DNA of 14,515 nucleotides from 2-02-FULL-44-35 sp964629505 (GCA_964629505.1 CAZVQR010000012.1:1-14515), one strand, 5' to 3'. Shown: positions 5,925-11,821, counted from the stretch's first letter. Notes: a model not told the origin generated them from the sequence alone. Numbers and translations are program-made.

Positions 5925-6548
5925 TTAATAACGAATACCGTCATCATATCGAAGAACACTGCCGTTGTTTGCATCTATTTCTGCGTATGGATATTTATCG
6001 GCTCTCTTCGGCATTACTCTCCACGCAAGTACAAAGTTCGGTTTTGCATATAATGTTCCGGCATTTAAATCTAAAACTCTAAGTTCAGCAGTAAAGAAAT
6101 AGTTCGACTTCATTTTTTCACGCGCTTTTCTTGCAGCTGTAGATGCAGAAATACTTGGCCCTGTCGAAATACCCAAATCGCCAATTCTTTCACCGGAAGT
6201 TAAAATAGCATTGGTGCCGTCAATGATTGAACGATCTTGAGTTTTACCAGATTGATCGAAATGATAAGTAATATTTCCCGAAAAAACTGGCAAGCCGTTA
6301 TAAAACTGTGCACCCCCAACATGAGTTATGCCGTGTCTATCTTTAGTAACTTGGACAATGGCTAATGTACCCATTTCTATATTATTTCTTTGAAAAAGCT
6401 CTCTTGCAGTCGCCAAATCGTTTGCAGACACGCGATGTTCGATATCAGTATTTATTCGAGTTACTTGAATAGATGTGGGAAAAAAATAACCGCCTACTCC
6501 AATAAGCAATAGGATAAGAGTAAAATACAAAATTATTTTTTTATTCAT
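5925..6548 (-). CDS. Membrane-anchored FTP/PepSY-type propeptide-like protein without a peptidase
   Basis: 207 aa. An N-terminal hydrophobic segment (about residues 4-22) after MNKK predicts a membrane anchor or uncleaved signal. AQFYNGLPVFSGNITYHF (80-97) resembles the FTP motif (fungalysin/thermolysin propeptide: 'q.y.GlPVfgg.l'), and residues about 133-207, ending in AEIDANNGSVLRYDDGIRY, resemble a PepSY domain ('YvDA.tG.vl'). In secreted metalloproteases these domains inhibit and chaperone the enzyme, but here the frame stops right after PepSY with no catalytic domain, and no HExxH gene lies nearby. It may be a free-standing protease inhibitor or surface chaperone; next to CtpA this is suggestive but unproven. 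Its codons look more A/T-rich than those of the flanking genes, hinting at separate acquisition. Domain calls are from motif memory. Confidence 0.65.
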   Translation of the reverse strand: MNKKIILYFTLILLLIGVGGYFFPTSIQVTRINTDIEHRVSANDLATARELFQRNNIEMGTLAIVQVTKDRHGITHVGGAQFYNGLPVFSGNITYHFDQSGKTQDRSIIDGTNAILTSGERIGDLGISTGPSISASTAARKAREKMKSNYFFTAELRVLDLNAGTLYAKPNFVLAWRVMPKRADKYPYAEIDANNGSVLRYDDGIRY

Positions 6549-6614
6549 AAAAAAATCTTAAAGTCTATGATTAAAAAATTTTCTTCCCCCAAAATTAAAA
6601 TTGCGACCAACTTT

Positions 6615-6623
6615 AGTATACCA
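6615..6623 (-). promoter_or_regulatory. Extended -10 upstream of the FTP/PepSY gene
   Basis: TGG-TATACT (6623-6615) with no convincing -35. The predicted leader is about 60 nt, long for this window. It begins just after the tRNA-Tyr gene, so co-transcription with the tRNA is also possible. Confidence 0.4.
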
Positions 6624-6636
6624 TAAAAGTCCCGAA

Positions 6637-6718
6637 TGCGTAGGGAGGGATTCGAACCCCCGAAGGCGTTGCCAACGCATTTACAGTGCGTCCCGTTTGA
6701 CCACTTCGGTACCTACGC
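6637..6718 (-). tRNA. tRNA-Tyr (anticodon GTA)
   Basis: Class II tRNA of 82 nt. Acceptor GCGTAGG (6718-6712) pairs with CCTACGC (6644-6638), discriminator A at 6637. Anticodon arm ACGCA-CTGTAAA-TGCGT gives anticodon GTA. There is a long variable arm ending in GCCTTCGG, and a T arm GGGGG-TTCGAAT-CCCTC with one G-T pair. The CCA is not encoded. Confidence 0.96.
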
Positions 6719-6777
6719 GATATTTAGCTTGATAGTATCCTATCAGTTTTTTCAAAAAATCCAACCTGTTATCTATT

Positions 6778-6811
6778 TGCTCTAATTCCCGCGATAGCAA
6801 AATTTAGAGCA
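6778..6811 (-). other. Hairpin with GCGATAGCAA loop, copy 1
   Basis: TGCTCTAA / TTAGAGCA (8 bp) enclosing a loop that contains GCGATAGCAA on the plus strand (TTGCTATCGC on the minus strand). It begins 33 nt downstream of the ctpA stop. A second inverted repeat at 10733-10768 has a different stem but the same 10-nt loop word. No T-tract follows on the minus strand. Confidence 0.4.
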
Positions 6812-6843
6812 GAAGTTTGCAAAAGTTTTTTATTTTTTATCAC

Positions 6844-8109
6844 TTACATCCCCTTCAAAATTTCCACCGCTTTGTCCATTTGCGGGTCGCGTTTGGCTTC
6901 AGCGTCTTTAGCGGTAAGTTTTACCAAATAATCGGGCGTCAAACCTTCTTCGGATATGGAATGACCGAGTGGCGTGAGCCAACGAGCAATAGTTAATTTC
7001 AGCGAAGTGTCCGGTGTGATTTTAATCAATTCCTGAACCGAACCCTTACCGAAAGTTTTTGCCCCGATTAATTTTGCGATATTATGTTCGCGCAACGCTC
7101 CCGCCAAAATTTCCGAGGCTGAAGCCGAACCCTCGTTGACCAAAATTACCATTTTTAAAGAATCGTTGAAAATATTATAGCCGCGCGATCGGTGAATCGT
7201 CGTTTCGGTGTTTTTAGCGTATTCTTCAGAAACCACGACTTTGCCAGCCGGCAAAAACCAACTGGCCATATCTACCGCCGCTTCCAGATAGCCGCCCGGG
7301 TTGCCGCGCAAATCCAAAATCAATTTACTGGTGCCGGACTCAATGAATCCGCGCAACGCTTCACGGAACAAATTGGCGGCATTGCCGGAAAAATTGTAAA
7401 GCTTTATAACATAAACGCCGTTTTGCCAGGGATTGTTAACCTCATTTTCGCCGGCGTTAGCCAGTTGTTTTATTTCGGTATCAATCGTCGGAATGTTAAT
7501 GATGTCGCGAACTATGGTTATTTCCAGCGGTTCGTTTTTGTCTTCACGGGTAATTGTCAAACGCACCGATGTGCCACGGGGACCACGAATCAATTTCACT
7601 GCCGCTTCCACCGTCATATCAGCCGATAAAGTATCATTGATTTTGATAATTTTATCGCCCGCCTTGATACCAGCGCGAAAAGCTGGTGTTCCTTTTAACG
7701 GCGCCACAATGCTTAAAATATTATCTTTGATGCCAAGCTCCATGCCGACACCTTCAAATTGGCCGTTGATTTCCGTTTCAAAAGCTTTGCTCTCCTCTGG
7801 CGGAAAAAAAACAGTGTAAGGGTCGCCAAGAGATTTTGCTAAACCTTCACTCGCGCCATAGACTTTTTCTTGATTAGTAGTAGAAGTCGCGGCAGTGACA
7901 AATTTTTCATTGATAACATTCCAGGTCTGCCAGAACGGCGAAAAATCTACCAGTTCCGATTTGTCAATATCTTTGTTTTGTAATTCGGTAATTTTTAATT
8001 CTACCGGAATATGTCTTTCGCCTTGTTGGTAACCCAAGAAAAAAACGCCTCCGAGGACAAGAAGCAAAATAAAACCTGTAGAAAATCTTTTAGACGCACT
8101 CGTTTCCAT
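6844..8109 (-). CDS. ctpA: C-terminal processing protease (CtpA family, peptidase S41)
   Basis: 421 aa membrane-anchored serine protease that trims or degrades exported proteins. A single membrane segment lies at about 11-27. A PDZ domain spans about 113-190 (GVGMELGIKDNILSIVAPLKG and the following GIKAGDKIIKIND, RGPRGTSVRLTI). The catalytic domain has LILDLRGNPGG (263-273), NEGSASASEI with nucleophile Ser330, and GAKTFGKGSVQ with general-base Lys355, the 25-residue Ser-Lys spacing of the family. Length and order are canonical, so it should be active. Leader: an extended -10 lies at 8270-8265, and the whole of folded element B (8247-8127) lies between it and the ATG, which may control expression. 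CtpA beside a propeptide-like protein and near the signal peptidase gives an envelope proteolysis theme. Confidence 0.95.
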   Translation of the reverse strand: METSASKRFSTGFILLLVLGGVFFLGYQQGERHIPVELKITELQNKDIDKSELVDFSPFWQTWNVINEKFVTAATSTTNQEKVYGASEGLAKSLGDPYTVFFPPEESKAFETEINGQFEGVGMELGIKDNILSIVAPLKGTPAFRAGIKAGDKIIKINDTLSADMTVEAAVKLIRGPRGTSVRLTITREDKNEPLEITIVRDIINIPTIDTEIKQLANAGENEVNNPWQNGVYVIKLYNFSGNAANLFREALRGFIESGTSKLILDLRGNPGGYLEAAVDMASWFLPAGKVVVSEEYAKNTETTIHRSRGYNIFNDSLKMVILVNEGSASASEILAGALREHNIAKLIGAKTFGKGSVQELIKITPDTSLKLTIARWLTPLGHSISEEGLTPDYLVKLTAKDAEAKRDPQMDKAVEILKGM

Positions 8110-8126
8110 TTTAAAAATTATTTACA

Positions 8127-8247
8127 CCAAATTCTTTCTCGGCATATGTTTTGCGGGGCACGGATAAATTTCTACTGAAATTTTCCTCGTGCTCGCGCCA
8201 GTCGCGCTCGCAAGCCCCCGCTCAACATACGCCTTCAACAAATTTGG
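8127..8247 (-). other. Folded intergenic element, copy B (121 nt), in the presumed ctpA leader
   Basis: Plus-strand numbering: outer stem 8127-8133/8241-8247 (7 of 7); internal loop CTTTCTC 8134-8140 opposite TTCAACA 8234-8240; main stem 8141-8158/8216-8233 (15 of 18); CACGGAT 8159-8165; hairpin AAATTTC-TACT-GAAATTT 8166-8183; TGC 8190-8192 with GCA 8210-8212 around hairpin GCGC/GCGC 8195-8198/8204-8207; AGC 8213-8215. Architecture and loop bases match copy A at 459-581, while the stems are mostly different in sequence yet still paired. The A-C opposition 8144/8230 would be U-G on the minus strand. With the -10 at 8270-8265, a ctpA transcript would start about 10 nt before this element, and the ATG follows 17 nt after it. 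Confidence 0.6.
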
Positions 8248-8264
8248 TATCCTTAACACAAAAT

Positions 8265-8273
8265 ATTCTACCA
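8265..8273 (-). promoter_or_regulatory. Extended -10 for ctpA, overlapping the end of valS
   Basis: TGG-TAGAAT (8273-8265), with only a weak -35. It lies directly after the valS stop (TAG at 8280-8278). The predicted start near 8258 puts folded element B at the 5' end of the ctpA mRNA. Confidence 0.45.
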
Positions 8274-8277
8274 CACC

Positions 8278-10332
8278 CTACCACTTTTCCACCAATAACA
8301 GTTCTTTTTCGCCGAGCGATTGCCAAATTTCTTCGGTAATAAACGGCATAAACGGATGAAGCATTTTGATAATTTCCCGCAAACTATGCGCTAAAACAGC
8401 GGTGGTTTCGCCCCCCTCTCTCTTTTTGCTATCTTCAATAAACTTGTCGGCGAAATCGTGCCAGACAAAATCGTAAAGCGAGTGCGCCGCTTCGCCGAAT
8501 TTATAAGCATCCAAGTTTTTCGCTATTATTTTTTTGATTTCGGCCAGCGATTTCACAAATTTTTTATTTTCCCCATCAGCCAATTTACTTGGGAGTTGAA
8601 CTCCCAAGTTGGCGGTTTTTATTTGAACAAAGCGGGCCATGTTCCAAAGCTTGTTGGCAAATTTTTTGCCCATCAAAATATTTTGCTCGTTGAAACGAAT
8701 ATCCTGCCCGCCGAATTCCTGGAAAATCAAACCGAAGCGGGTGGCGTCGGCACCGTATTTTTCAATCAAAACCAGCGGATCAATGCCGGTGCCCAGCGAT
8801 TTGCTCATCCGTTGGCCATCAGCGGCATGGACGGTGGAATGGATAATCACATCTTTGAAGGGTGGTTTACCCATAAATTCCAAGCCGGAAAAAACCATCC
8901 GCGAAATCCAAAGGTGTAAAATGCCGCGGTCGGAGGTGATGAGCGAGGTCGGGTAATAATTTTTGAGGTCGCTGGTTTTTTCCGGCTCGCCAATCTTTTT
9001 TGGCTCGCCAATTTCTTCTGGCCAGCCCAATGCGGCAAACGACCAGAGCGCCGACGAAAACCAAGTATCAAAAGTGTCTTCACTACCGGTAATCGGAATC
9101 GAATGACCCCACCAAATTTGCCGCGACACGCACCAATCTTTTACTTCGCGGAGCCAATCCAGCGAAATTTTTTTCCAGCGCACCGGCGTGTAATTGATTT
9201 CGCCTTTTTCAATCGACTTAATCGCTTTTGCCGCCAGCGGTTTCATTTTGATAAACCATTGTTTGGAAAGTATTGGTTCAACAGTGGCATTACAGCGATA
9301 ACATTTGGCGACATTGTGCGTAAATTCTTCTTCTTTTTCAATAAGTCTTTTTGCTCGGAGTTTTTCAACGATTTTTGGGCGGGCATCGGTAATTTTCATT
9401 CCGACAAATTCTCCGGCAATCGGTAGAAGTTTTCCGAACTTATCGAAAACGGGCTCGCTTTTGAATTTATGTCTCTCGGCAATTTCAGCGTCAATCATGT
9501 CATGGCACGGTGTGATAGTCATTACTCCTGTCCCGAATTTCATATCAATGGCTTTGTCCTTGATAACGGTTGCAATAATCGGTCCGTTAATCCACTCAAG
9601 CTCAAATGTGTCCCCGGGCTTATATTTTTCATATCGCCTGTCATCGAAATGCATAACAACATATTTGTCTCCGAATTTTGTTTCCGGGCGCGCGGTACTA
9701 ATCACAAACGGACCATATTTGAAATAATATAAAATTCCTTTTTCTTCTTGATATTCAAGCTCCAAATCGGAAAGCGCCGTTTGGCATTTAACGCACCAAT
9801 TAATCACCCGCTCGCCTTGGTAAATCAAACCTTTCTTTTGATAATGCTCAAAAGCGGTTCTGACCGCCAATTGATATTTTTCGTCCATGGTGAAGCGCGT
9901 TCGGCTCCAATCTAAAGAACAGCCGAGCCGCTTCAACTGATTCAAAATCGTTTCGCCGTATTGCTCGCGCCACTGCCAGATTTTTTCCAAAAATTTTTCT
10001 CGGCCAAGCTGATGGCGCGACAGTCCTTGCTTCTTTAAATCTTTTTCCACTACATTTTGAGTGGCAATACCGGCATGGTCAATGCCCGGTAGCCAAAGGG
10101 TTTTAAAACCTTGCATCCTTTTGTAACGAACCAAAATATCGGTGATGGTATTTTCCAAAGCGTGACCCATGTGCAATGAGCCGGTAATGTTTGGCGGCGC
10201 AATCATTACCACAAATTTTTTACTTCTTTTGCCAGGCAATTTTTCCGGCATAAAAAAACCGCTCTCTAGCCATTGTTGGTAAATTTTATCCTCCACCACT
10301 TTCGGCTCATAAGCCCCCGCAATTTCTTTCAT
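8278..10332 (-). CDS. valS: Valyl-tRNA synthetase, short form
   Basis: Class Ia synthetase charging tRNA-Val. 684 aa against roughly 850-950 in most bacteria. HIGH motif: PPNITGSLHMGHAL (46-59); KMSKS-type loop GQRMSKSLGTG (506-516); CP1 editing domain about 200-340 (ISTARPET, GTGVMTITPCHD); zinc-knuckle-like pairs NWCVKC (179-183) and AKCYRC (342-347); DTFDTWFSSALW (419-430). Two reductions are visible. The segment between WWGHSIP and DTFDTWF is only a few residues, so the usual zinc insert there is gone. The protein also ends at LLLVEKW, where other ValRS continue into a C-terminal coiled-coil arm that binds the tRNA elbow. A duplicated hexapeptide lies at about 440-451. Its promoter leaves virtually no leader. 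The catalytic residues are intact, so it is probably a functional reduced enzyme. Confidence 0.95.
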   Translation of the reverse strand: MKEIAGAYEPKVVEDKIYQQWLESGFFMPEKLPGKRSKKFVVMIAPPNITGSLHMGHALENTITDILVRYKRMQGFKTLWLPGIDHAGIATQNVVEKDLKKQGLSRHQLGREKFLEKIWQWREQYGETILNQLKRLGCSLDWSRTRFTMDEKYQLAVRTAFEHYQKKGLIYQGERVINWCVKCQTALSDLELEYQEEKGILYYFKYGPFVISTARPETKFGDKYVVMHFDDRRYEKYKPGDTFELEWINGPIIATVIKDKAIDMKFGTGVMTITPCHDMIDAEIAERHKFKSEPVFDKFGKLLPIAGEFVGMKITDARPKIVEKLRAKRLIEKEEEFTHNVAKCYRCNATVEPILSKQWFIKMKPLAAKAIKSIEKGEINYTPVRWKKISLDWLREVKDWCVSRQIWWGHSIPITGSEDTFDTWFSSALWSFAALGWPEEIGEPKKIGEPEKTSDLKNYYPTSLITSDRGILHLWISRMVFSGLEFMGKPPFKDVIIHSTVHAADGQRMSKSLGTGIDPLVLIEKYGADATRFGLIFQEFGGQDIRFNEQNILMGKKFANKLWNMARFVQIKTANLGVQLPSKLADGENKKFVKSLAEIKKIIAKNLDAYKFGEAAHSLYDFVWHDFADKFIEDSKKREGGETTAVLAHSLREIIKMLHPFMPFITEEIWQSLGEKELLLVEKW
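8984..9019 (-). repeat. 18-bp tandem duplication inside valS
   Basis: Two adjacent 18-bp units (8984-9001 and 9002-9019), each starting GGCTCGCCAAT on the plus strand, encode EIGEPK and KIGEPE in the insert after the DTWFSS motif. This is a recent in-frame duplication in a variable surface loop. Confidence 0.75.
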
Positions 10333-10338
10333 CTTATT

Positions 10339-10366
10339 ATTTAATCACAATTGCGTTTTTTTTCAA
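10339..10366 (-). promoter_or_regulatory. valS promoter (leaderless configuration)
   Basis: TTGAAA (10366-10361), 16-nt spacer, TTAAAT (10344-10339), then 6 nt to the ATG at 10332. The -35 begins inside the T-tract of the preceding terminator. Confidence 0.5.
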
Positions 10367-10400
10367 AATAAAAGACCTACTCGCTTTTCAGCTTTCGGTC
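10365..10400 (-). terminator. Intrinsic terminator of the small orphan gene
   Basis: Minus strand: GACC at 10400-10397 pairs with GGTC at 10377-10374, with an inner GCT-GAAA-AGC hairpin, followed by TTTTATTTT (10373-10365). It is placed between the orphan gene stop (10418) and the valS promoter. Confidence 0.55.
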
Positions 10401-10417
10401 CCACCTTCATTTTTGAC

Positions 10418-10651
10418 TTATCGTCCAGCAGCTGCAAACTTCTGATTCCTCATAAAGGTTGTGGCAACCTCTAGAATTTCAAGCGGTTCACCTCCGTGGG
10501 ATTCTATCGTTACTGTCCCTATTGGGACACCAGGTTTCTGTTGATCTCCCCAGCCTCCAATGATGGCGAATAGGCTCCGTTCTGGGAAAGGACACCTTTC
10601 GATAACCAAACCTTGTTCAGTTCGAATTACCACAAATTTGATTTCTTTCAT
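10418..10651 (-). CDS. Unrecognised 77-aa protein
   Basis: I do not recognise this protein. It starts MKEIKFVVIRTEQGLVIERC and contains a Gly-rich IIGGWGDQQKPGVPIG segment, then TVTIESHGGEPLEILEVATTF; the predicted content is mostly beta-strand with no membrane segment and a single Cys. It has its own good promoter (10722-10694) and a plausible terminator, which argue that it is a real gene. Two copies of GCTACAGAAC lie in its short leader, the second ending just before the ATG. It sits between valS and the damaged toxin-antitoxin pair, in what looks like a small accessory patch. Confidence 0.55.
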   Translation of the reverse strand: MKEIKFVVIRTEQGLVIERCPFPERSLFAIIGGWGDQQKPGVPIGTVTIESHGGEPLEILEVATTFMRNQKFAAAGR

Positions 10652-10652
10652 A

Positions 10653-10675
10653 GTTCTGTAGCGGTGTTCTGTAGC
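10653..10675 (-). repeat. Two 10-bp direct repeats in the leader of the orphan gene
   Basis: GCTACAGAAC occurs at 10675-10666 and 10662-10653, offset by 13 bp, just before the ATG at 10651. It could be a binding site or a chance duplication. Confidence 0.5.
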
Positions 10676-10693
10676 AGTTGTTTTCTATCAAAC

Positions 10694-10722
10694 AGATTAG
10701 CCAAATAAAAATTTGGTGTCAA
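10694..10722 (-). promoter_or_regulatory. Promoter of the 77-aa orphan gene
   Basis: Consensus TTGACA (10722-10717), 17-nt spacer, TAATCT (10699-10694). The leader is about 36 nt. The spacer itself contains CCAAAT and ATTTGG as an inverted repeat. Confidence 0.65.
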
Positions 10723-10732
10723 CTTTTTCACC

Positions 10733-10768
10733 TACACTAACTTTAAGCGATAGCAATTAGTTAGTGTA
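10733..10768 (-). other. Hairpin with GCGATAGCAA loop, copy 2
   Basis: TACACTAACT (10733-10742) pairs perfectly with AGTTAGTGTA (10759-10768), 10 bp, with a 16-nt loop containing GCGATAGCAA. It shares the loop word, but not the stem sequence, with 6778-6811. It lies just upstream of the consensus -35 at 10722. Confidence 0.45.
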
Positions 10769-10780
10769 TTTGGGATAAAT

Positions 10781-10812
10781 TAGCAAATCACTGCCGTGGC
10801 TGTTATTTGCTA
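10781..10812 (-). terminator. Imperfect hairpin at the ancestral end of the toxin gene
   Basis: TAGCAAAT / ATTTGCTA arms (10781-10788 and 10805-10812) with AC/GT and GCC/GGC pairs inside, 13 pairs in all. The frame's second stop (TAG, 10812-10810) forms its base. Only a weak T-rich stretch follows. It marks where the undamaged toxin gene would end. Confidence 0.45.
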
Positions 10813-10854
10813 TTCATAAATATCGTGCGGACCGACGGCATGAAAAATTACCGA
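10810..10854 (-). other. Orphaned C-terminal segment of the toxin, beyond a premature stop
   Basis: Directly after the TAA at 10857-10855 the same frame continues SVIFHAVGPHDIYE and then stops at TAG 10812-10810. This matches the last beta-strand and the H-D-x-Y tail of RelE/YafQ-like toxins, so it is a remnant of the toxin's own C-terminus. Confidence 0.7.
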
Positions 10855-11067
10855 TTACTTCTCACCAAATTCAAAAATTATTCTTATTTTCCCAGTGATT
10901 GAAAAAGCCCAGAGATCCGACAGTCGACCGTGGAGTTTGTGGGTTTTTAATCTTGAATCAAAAGGATTGCCACGAAAAATATTTTCCCTTTCTTCGGCGA
11001 TGAGTTTGATTTCTTTTGTGAGTTTGCGATATTGCTTAAGGAAAATTGGAGAATAAATAATTCGCAT
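10855..11067 (-). CDS. RelE/ParE-superfamily toxin, truncated by an in-frame stop
   Basis: The 70-aa open frame MRIIYSPIFLKQYRKLT ... GNPFDSRLKTHKLHGRLSDLWAFSITGKIRIIFEF has the RelE/YafQ plan: two N-terminal helices, then the KLHGRL.D.WAfsI.gkiRIIFe beta-sheet. Full-length relatives act as ribosome-dependent mRNA interferases. Here GEK is followed by TAA, and the next 14 codons in the same frame encode the missing terminal strand with the His and Tyr usually needed for activity. One substitution would restore an 85-aa protein. The toxin is therefore probably inactive, unless read-through or sequencing error is involved. It follows the RHH antitoxin by 9 nt, in the usual antitoxin-toxin order. 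Confidence 0.8.
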   Translation of the reverse strand: MRIIYSPIFLKQYRKLTKEIKLIAEERENIFRGNPFDSRLKTHKLHGRLSDLWAFSITGKIRIIFEFGEK

Positions 11068-11076
11068 ACAATTTCA

Positions 11077-11292
11077 TTAGCGCAAATCTCTAAGTGAGCG
11101 CAGGGTCTTACCTTTACCAGCGGCAACTTCGGCCCGGCTGTGTTCAACATCACGCATTAATTTTTCCGTATTCCAAAGACGGACAAGATGCCTCATAAAC
11201 TCGCTGGCGGAAGCGAATTTGCCGATTTTGACTTCCCGCCGAATTTCCTTAACCATTGCTGGGGGCAACGATATGTTTAAAATATTTCTCAT
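11077..11292 (-). CDS. Ribbon-helix-helix antitoxin (CopG/ParD-like)
   Basis: 71 aa. RNILNISLPPAMVKEIRREV gives the N-terminal beta-strand and first helix of an RHH DNA-binding dimer, and FASASEFMRHLVRLW the second helix; the rest is a charged toxin-binding tail (EKLMRDVEHSRAEVAAGKG). The usual role is to bind and neutralise the toxin and to repress the operon. A consensus-type promoter and a 25-bp palindrome covering the predicted transcription start lie directly upstream, fitting autoregulation. The antitoxin is intact while the toxin is cut short, so the pair may survive only as a regulator or anti-addiction module. Confidence 0.85.
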   Translation of the reverse strand: MRNILNISLPPAMVKEIRREVKIGKFASASEFMRHLVRLWNTEKLMRDVEHSRAEVAAGKGKTLRSLRDLR

Positions 11293-11300
11293 GTTTGTTA

Positions 11301-11325
11301 AGCTGTAATAATTTTTAATACAGCT
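11301..11325. promoter_or_regulatory. 25-bp palindromic operator of the toxin-antitoxin operon
   Basis: AGCTGTAATAA-TTT-TTAATACAGCT: 11-bp arms with one mismatch. It abuts the -10 (11331-11326) and spans the predicted start of transcription, 8 nt before the antitoxin ATG. This is the expected place for an RHH autorepressor site. Confidence 0.7.
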
Positions 11326-11353
11326 ATCGTAGCATAATCGAAAACTCTGTCAA
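11326..11353 (-). promoter_or_regulatory. Toxin-antitoxin operon promoter
   Basis: TTGACA (11353-11348), 16-nt spacer, TGC-TACGAT (-10 at 11331-11326). Confidence 0.65.
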
Positions 11354-11371
11354 CCATTATCAACTTTTACT

Positions 11372-11399
11372 TTGACTTTATTTTCTTTTTTGCTATACT
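11372..11399 (+). promoter_or_regulatory. khpA-trmD promoter
   Basis: TTGACT (11372-11377), 16-nt spacer, TGC-TATACT (-10 at 11394-11399). It is back-to-back with the toxin-antitoxin promoter, the two -35 boxes being 18 bp apart. The predicted start is near 11406. Confidence 0.7.
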
Positions 11400-11404
11400 C
11401 TCCG

Positions 11405-11438
11405 TCAGCAGTAAGAGATGGTCGAAAATACTGCCTGA
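11405..11438 (+). promoter_or_regulatory. 5'-end hairpin of the khpA-trmD leader
   Basis: TCAG-CAGTA (11405-11413) pairs with TACTGCCTGA (11429-11438), one bulged base, 15-nt loop. It coincides with the predicted 5' end of the transcript, whose 64-nt leader is the clearest long leader in the window. It may protect the mRNA or serve control by the KH protein itself; both are guesses. Confidence 0.4.
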
Positions 11439-11469
11439 AAGAGATTTTACAAAATTCAACAGTTCTAAT

Positions 11470-11784
11470 ATGCAGGAACAGGATGTCCAATTTCTTGATT
11501 TCGTCGTGAAAGCCTTGGTTGATAATCCGAAAGATGTGAAAATCAATCGGACGGTGGACGAAATGGGTGTGCTTCTGACGCTGGCTGTTAGTTCGGCTGA
11601 TATGGGAAAAATTATCGGTCGTATGGGCAACACCGCCAAAGCTATTCGCACCTTGCTCCGCGTCGTCGGGATGAAAAACAACGCTCGCGTCAATCTGAAA
11701 ATCAACGAACCGGAAGGCGCGCCGCCCCGCGAACCGAGAGCAAATAAAACGGTGGACGAAGCAATGGAGGATTTGAAGATATAA
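11470..11784 (+). CDS. khpA: KH-domain RNA-binding protein (KhpA/YlqC-like)
   Basis: 104 aa. QDVQFLDFVVKALVDNPKDV opens as in YlqC/KhpA, and the KH GxxG loop is GKIIGRMG at 46-53, followed by the helix NTAKAIRTLLRVV and strand ARVNLKI. Family members are small chaperone-like RNA binders linked to ribosome biogenesis and cell-size control. It is about 25 residues longer than typical, from a Pro/Arg-rich linker and acidic C-terminal tail (PEGAPPREPRANKTVDEAME). It precedes trmD, as in many bacteria where the order is rpsP-khpA-trmD; rpsP is absent and its place is taken by the toxin-antitoxin pair. No Shine-Dalgarno. The frame is open for some codons upstream, but without a usable start. Confidence 0.85.
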   Translation: MQEQDVQFLDFVVKALVDNPKDVKINRTVDEMGVLLTLAVSSADMGKIIGRMGNTAKAIRTLLRVVGMKNNARVNLKINEPEGAPPREPRANKTVDEAMEDLKI

Positions 11785-11785
11785 C

Positions 11786-11814
11786 ACAGGACCCCGCGAA
11801 AGCGGGGTTTCTGT
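11786..11814 (+). terminator. GAAA-capped hairpin between khpA and trmD (possible attenuator)
   Basis: ACCCCGC-GAAA-GCGGGGT (11791-11808), with a further ACAG/CTGT pairing outside, then a short T-rich tail. It falls between two co-directional genes and ends 7 nt before the trmD ATG, so it would lower trmD output or occlude its start rather than close the operon. Confidence 0.5.
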
Positions 11815-11821
11815 TAAAAAC

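Noticed and set aside
6729..6752. Plus-strand hairpin TTGATAG/CTATCAG followed by six T, resembling a terminator
   Set aside because: No plus-strand gene lies upstream for several kb; it is more likely part of the tRNA-Tyr upstream region.
8847..9083. Minus-strand frame of 78 codons inside valS
   Set aside because: It is a shadow frame of valS; its length comes from the tandem duplication and GC-rich codons.
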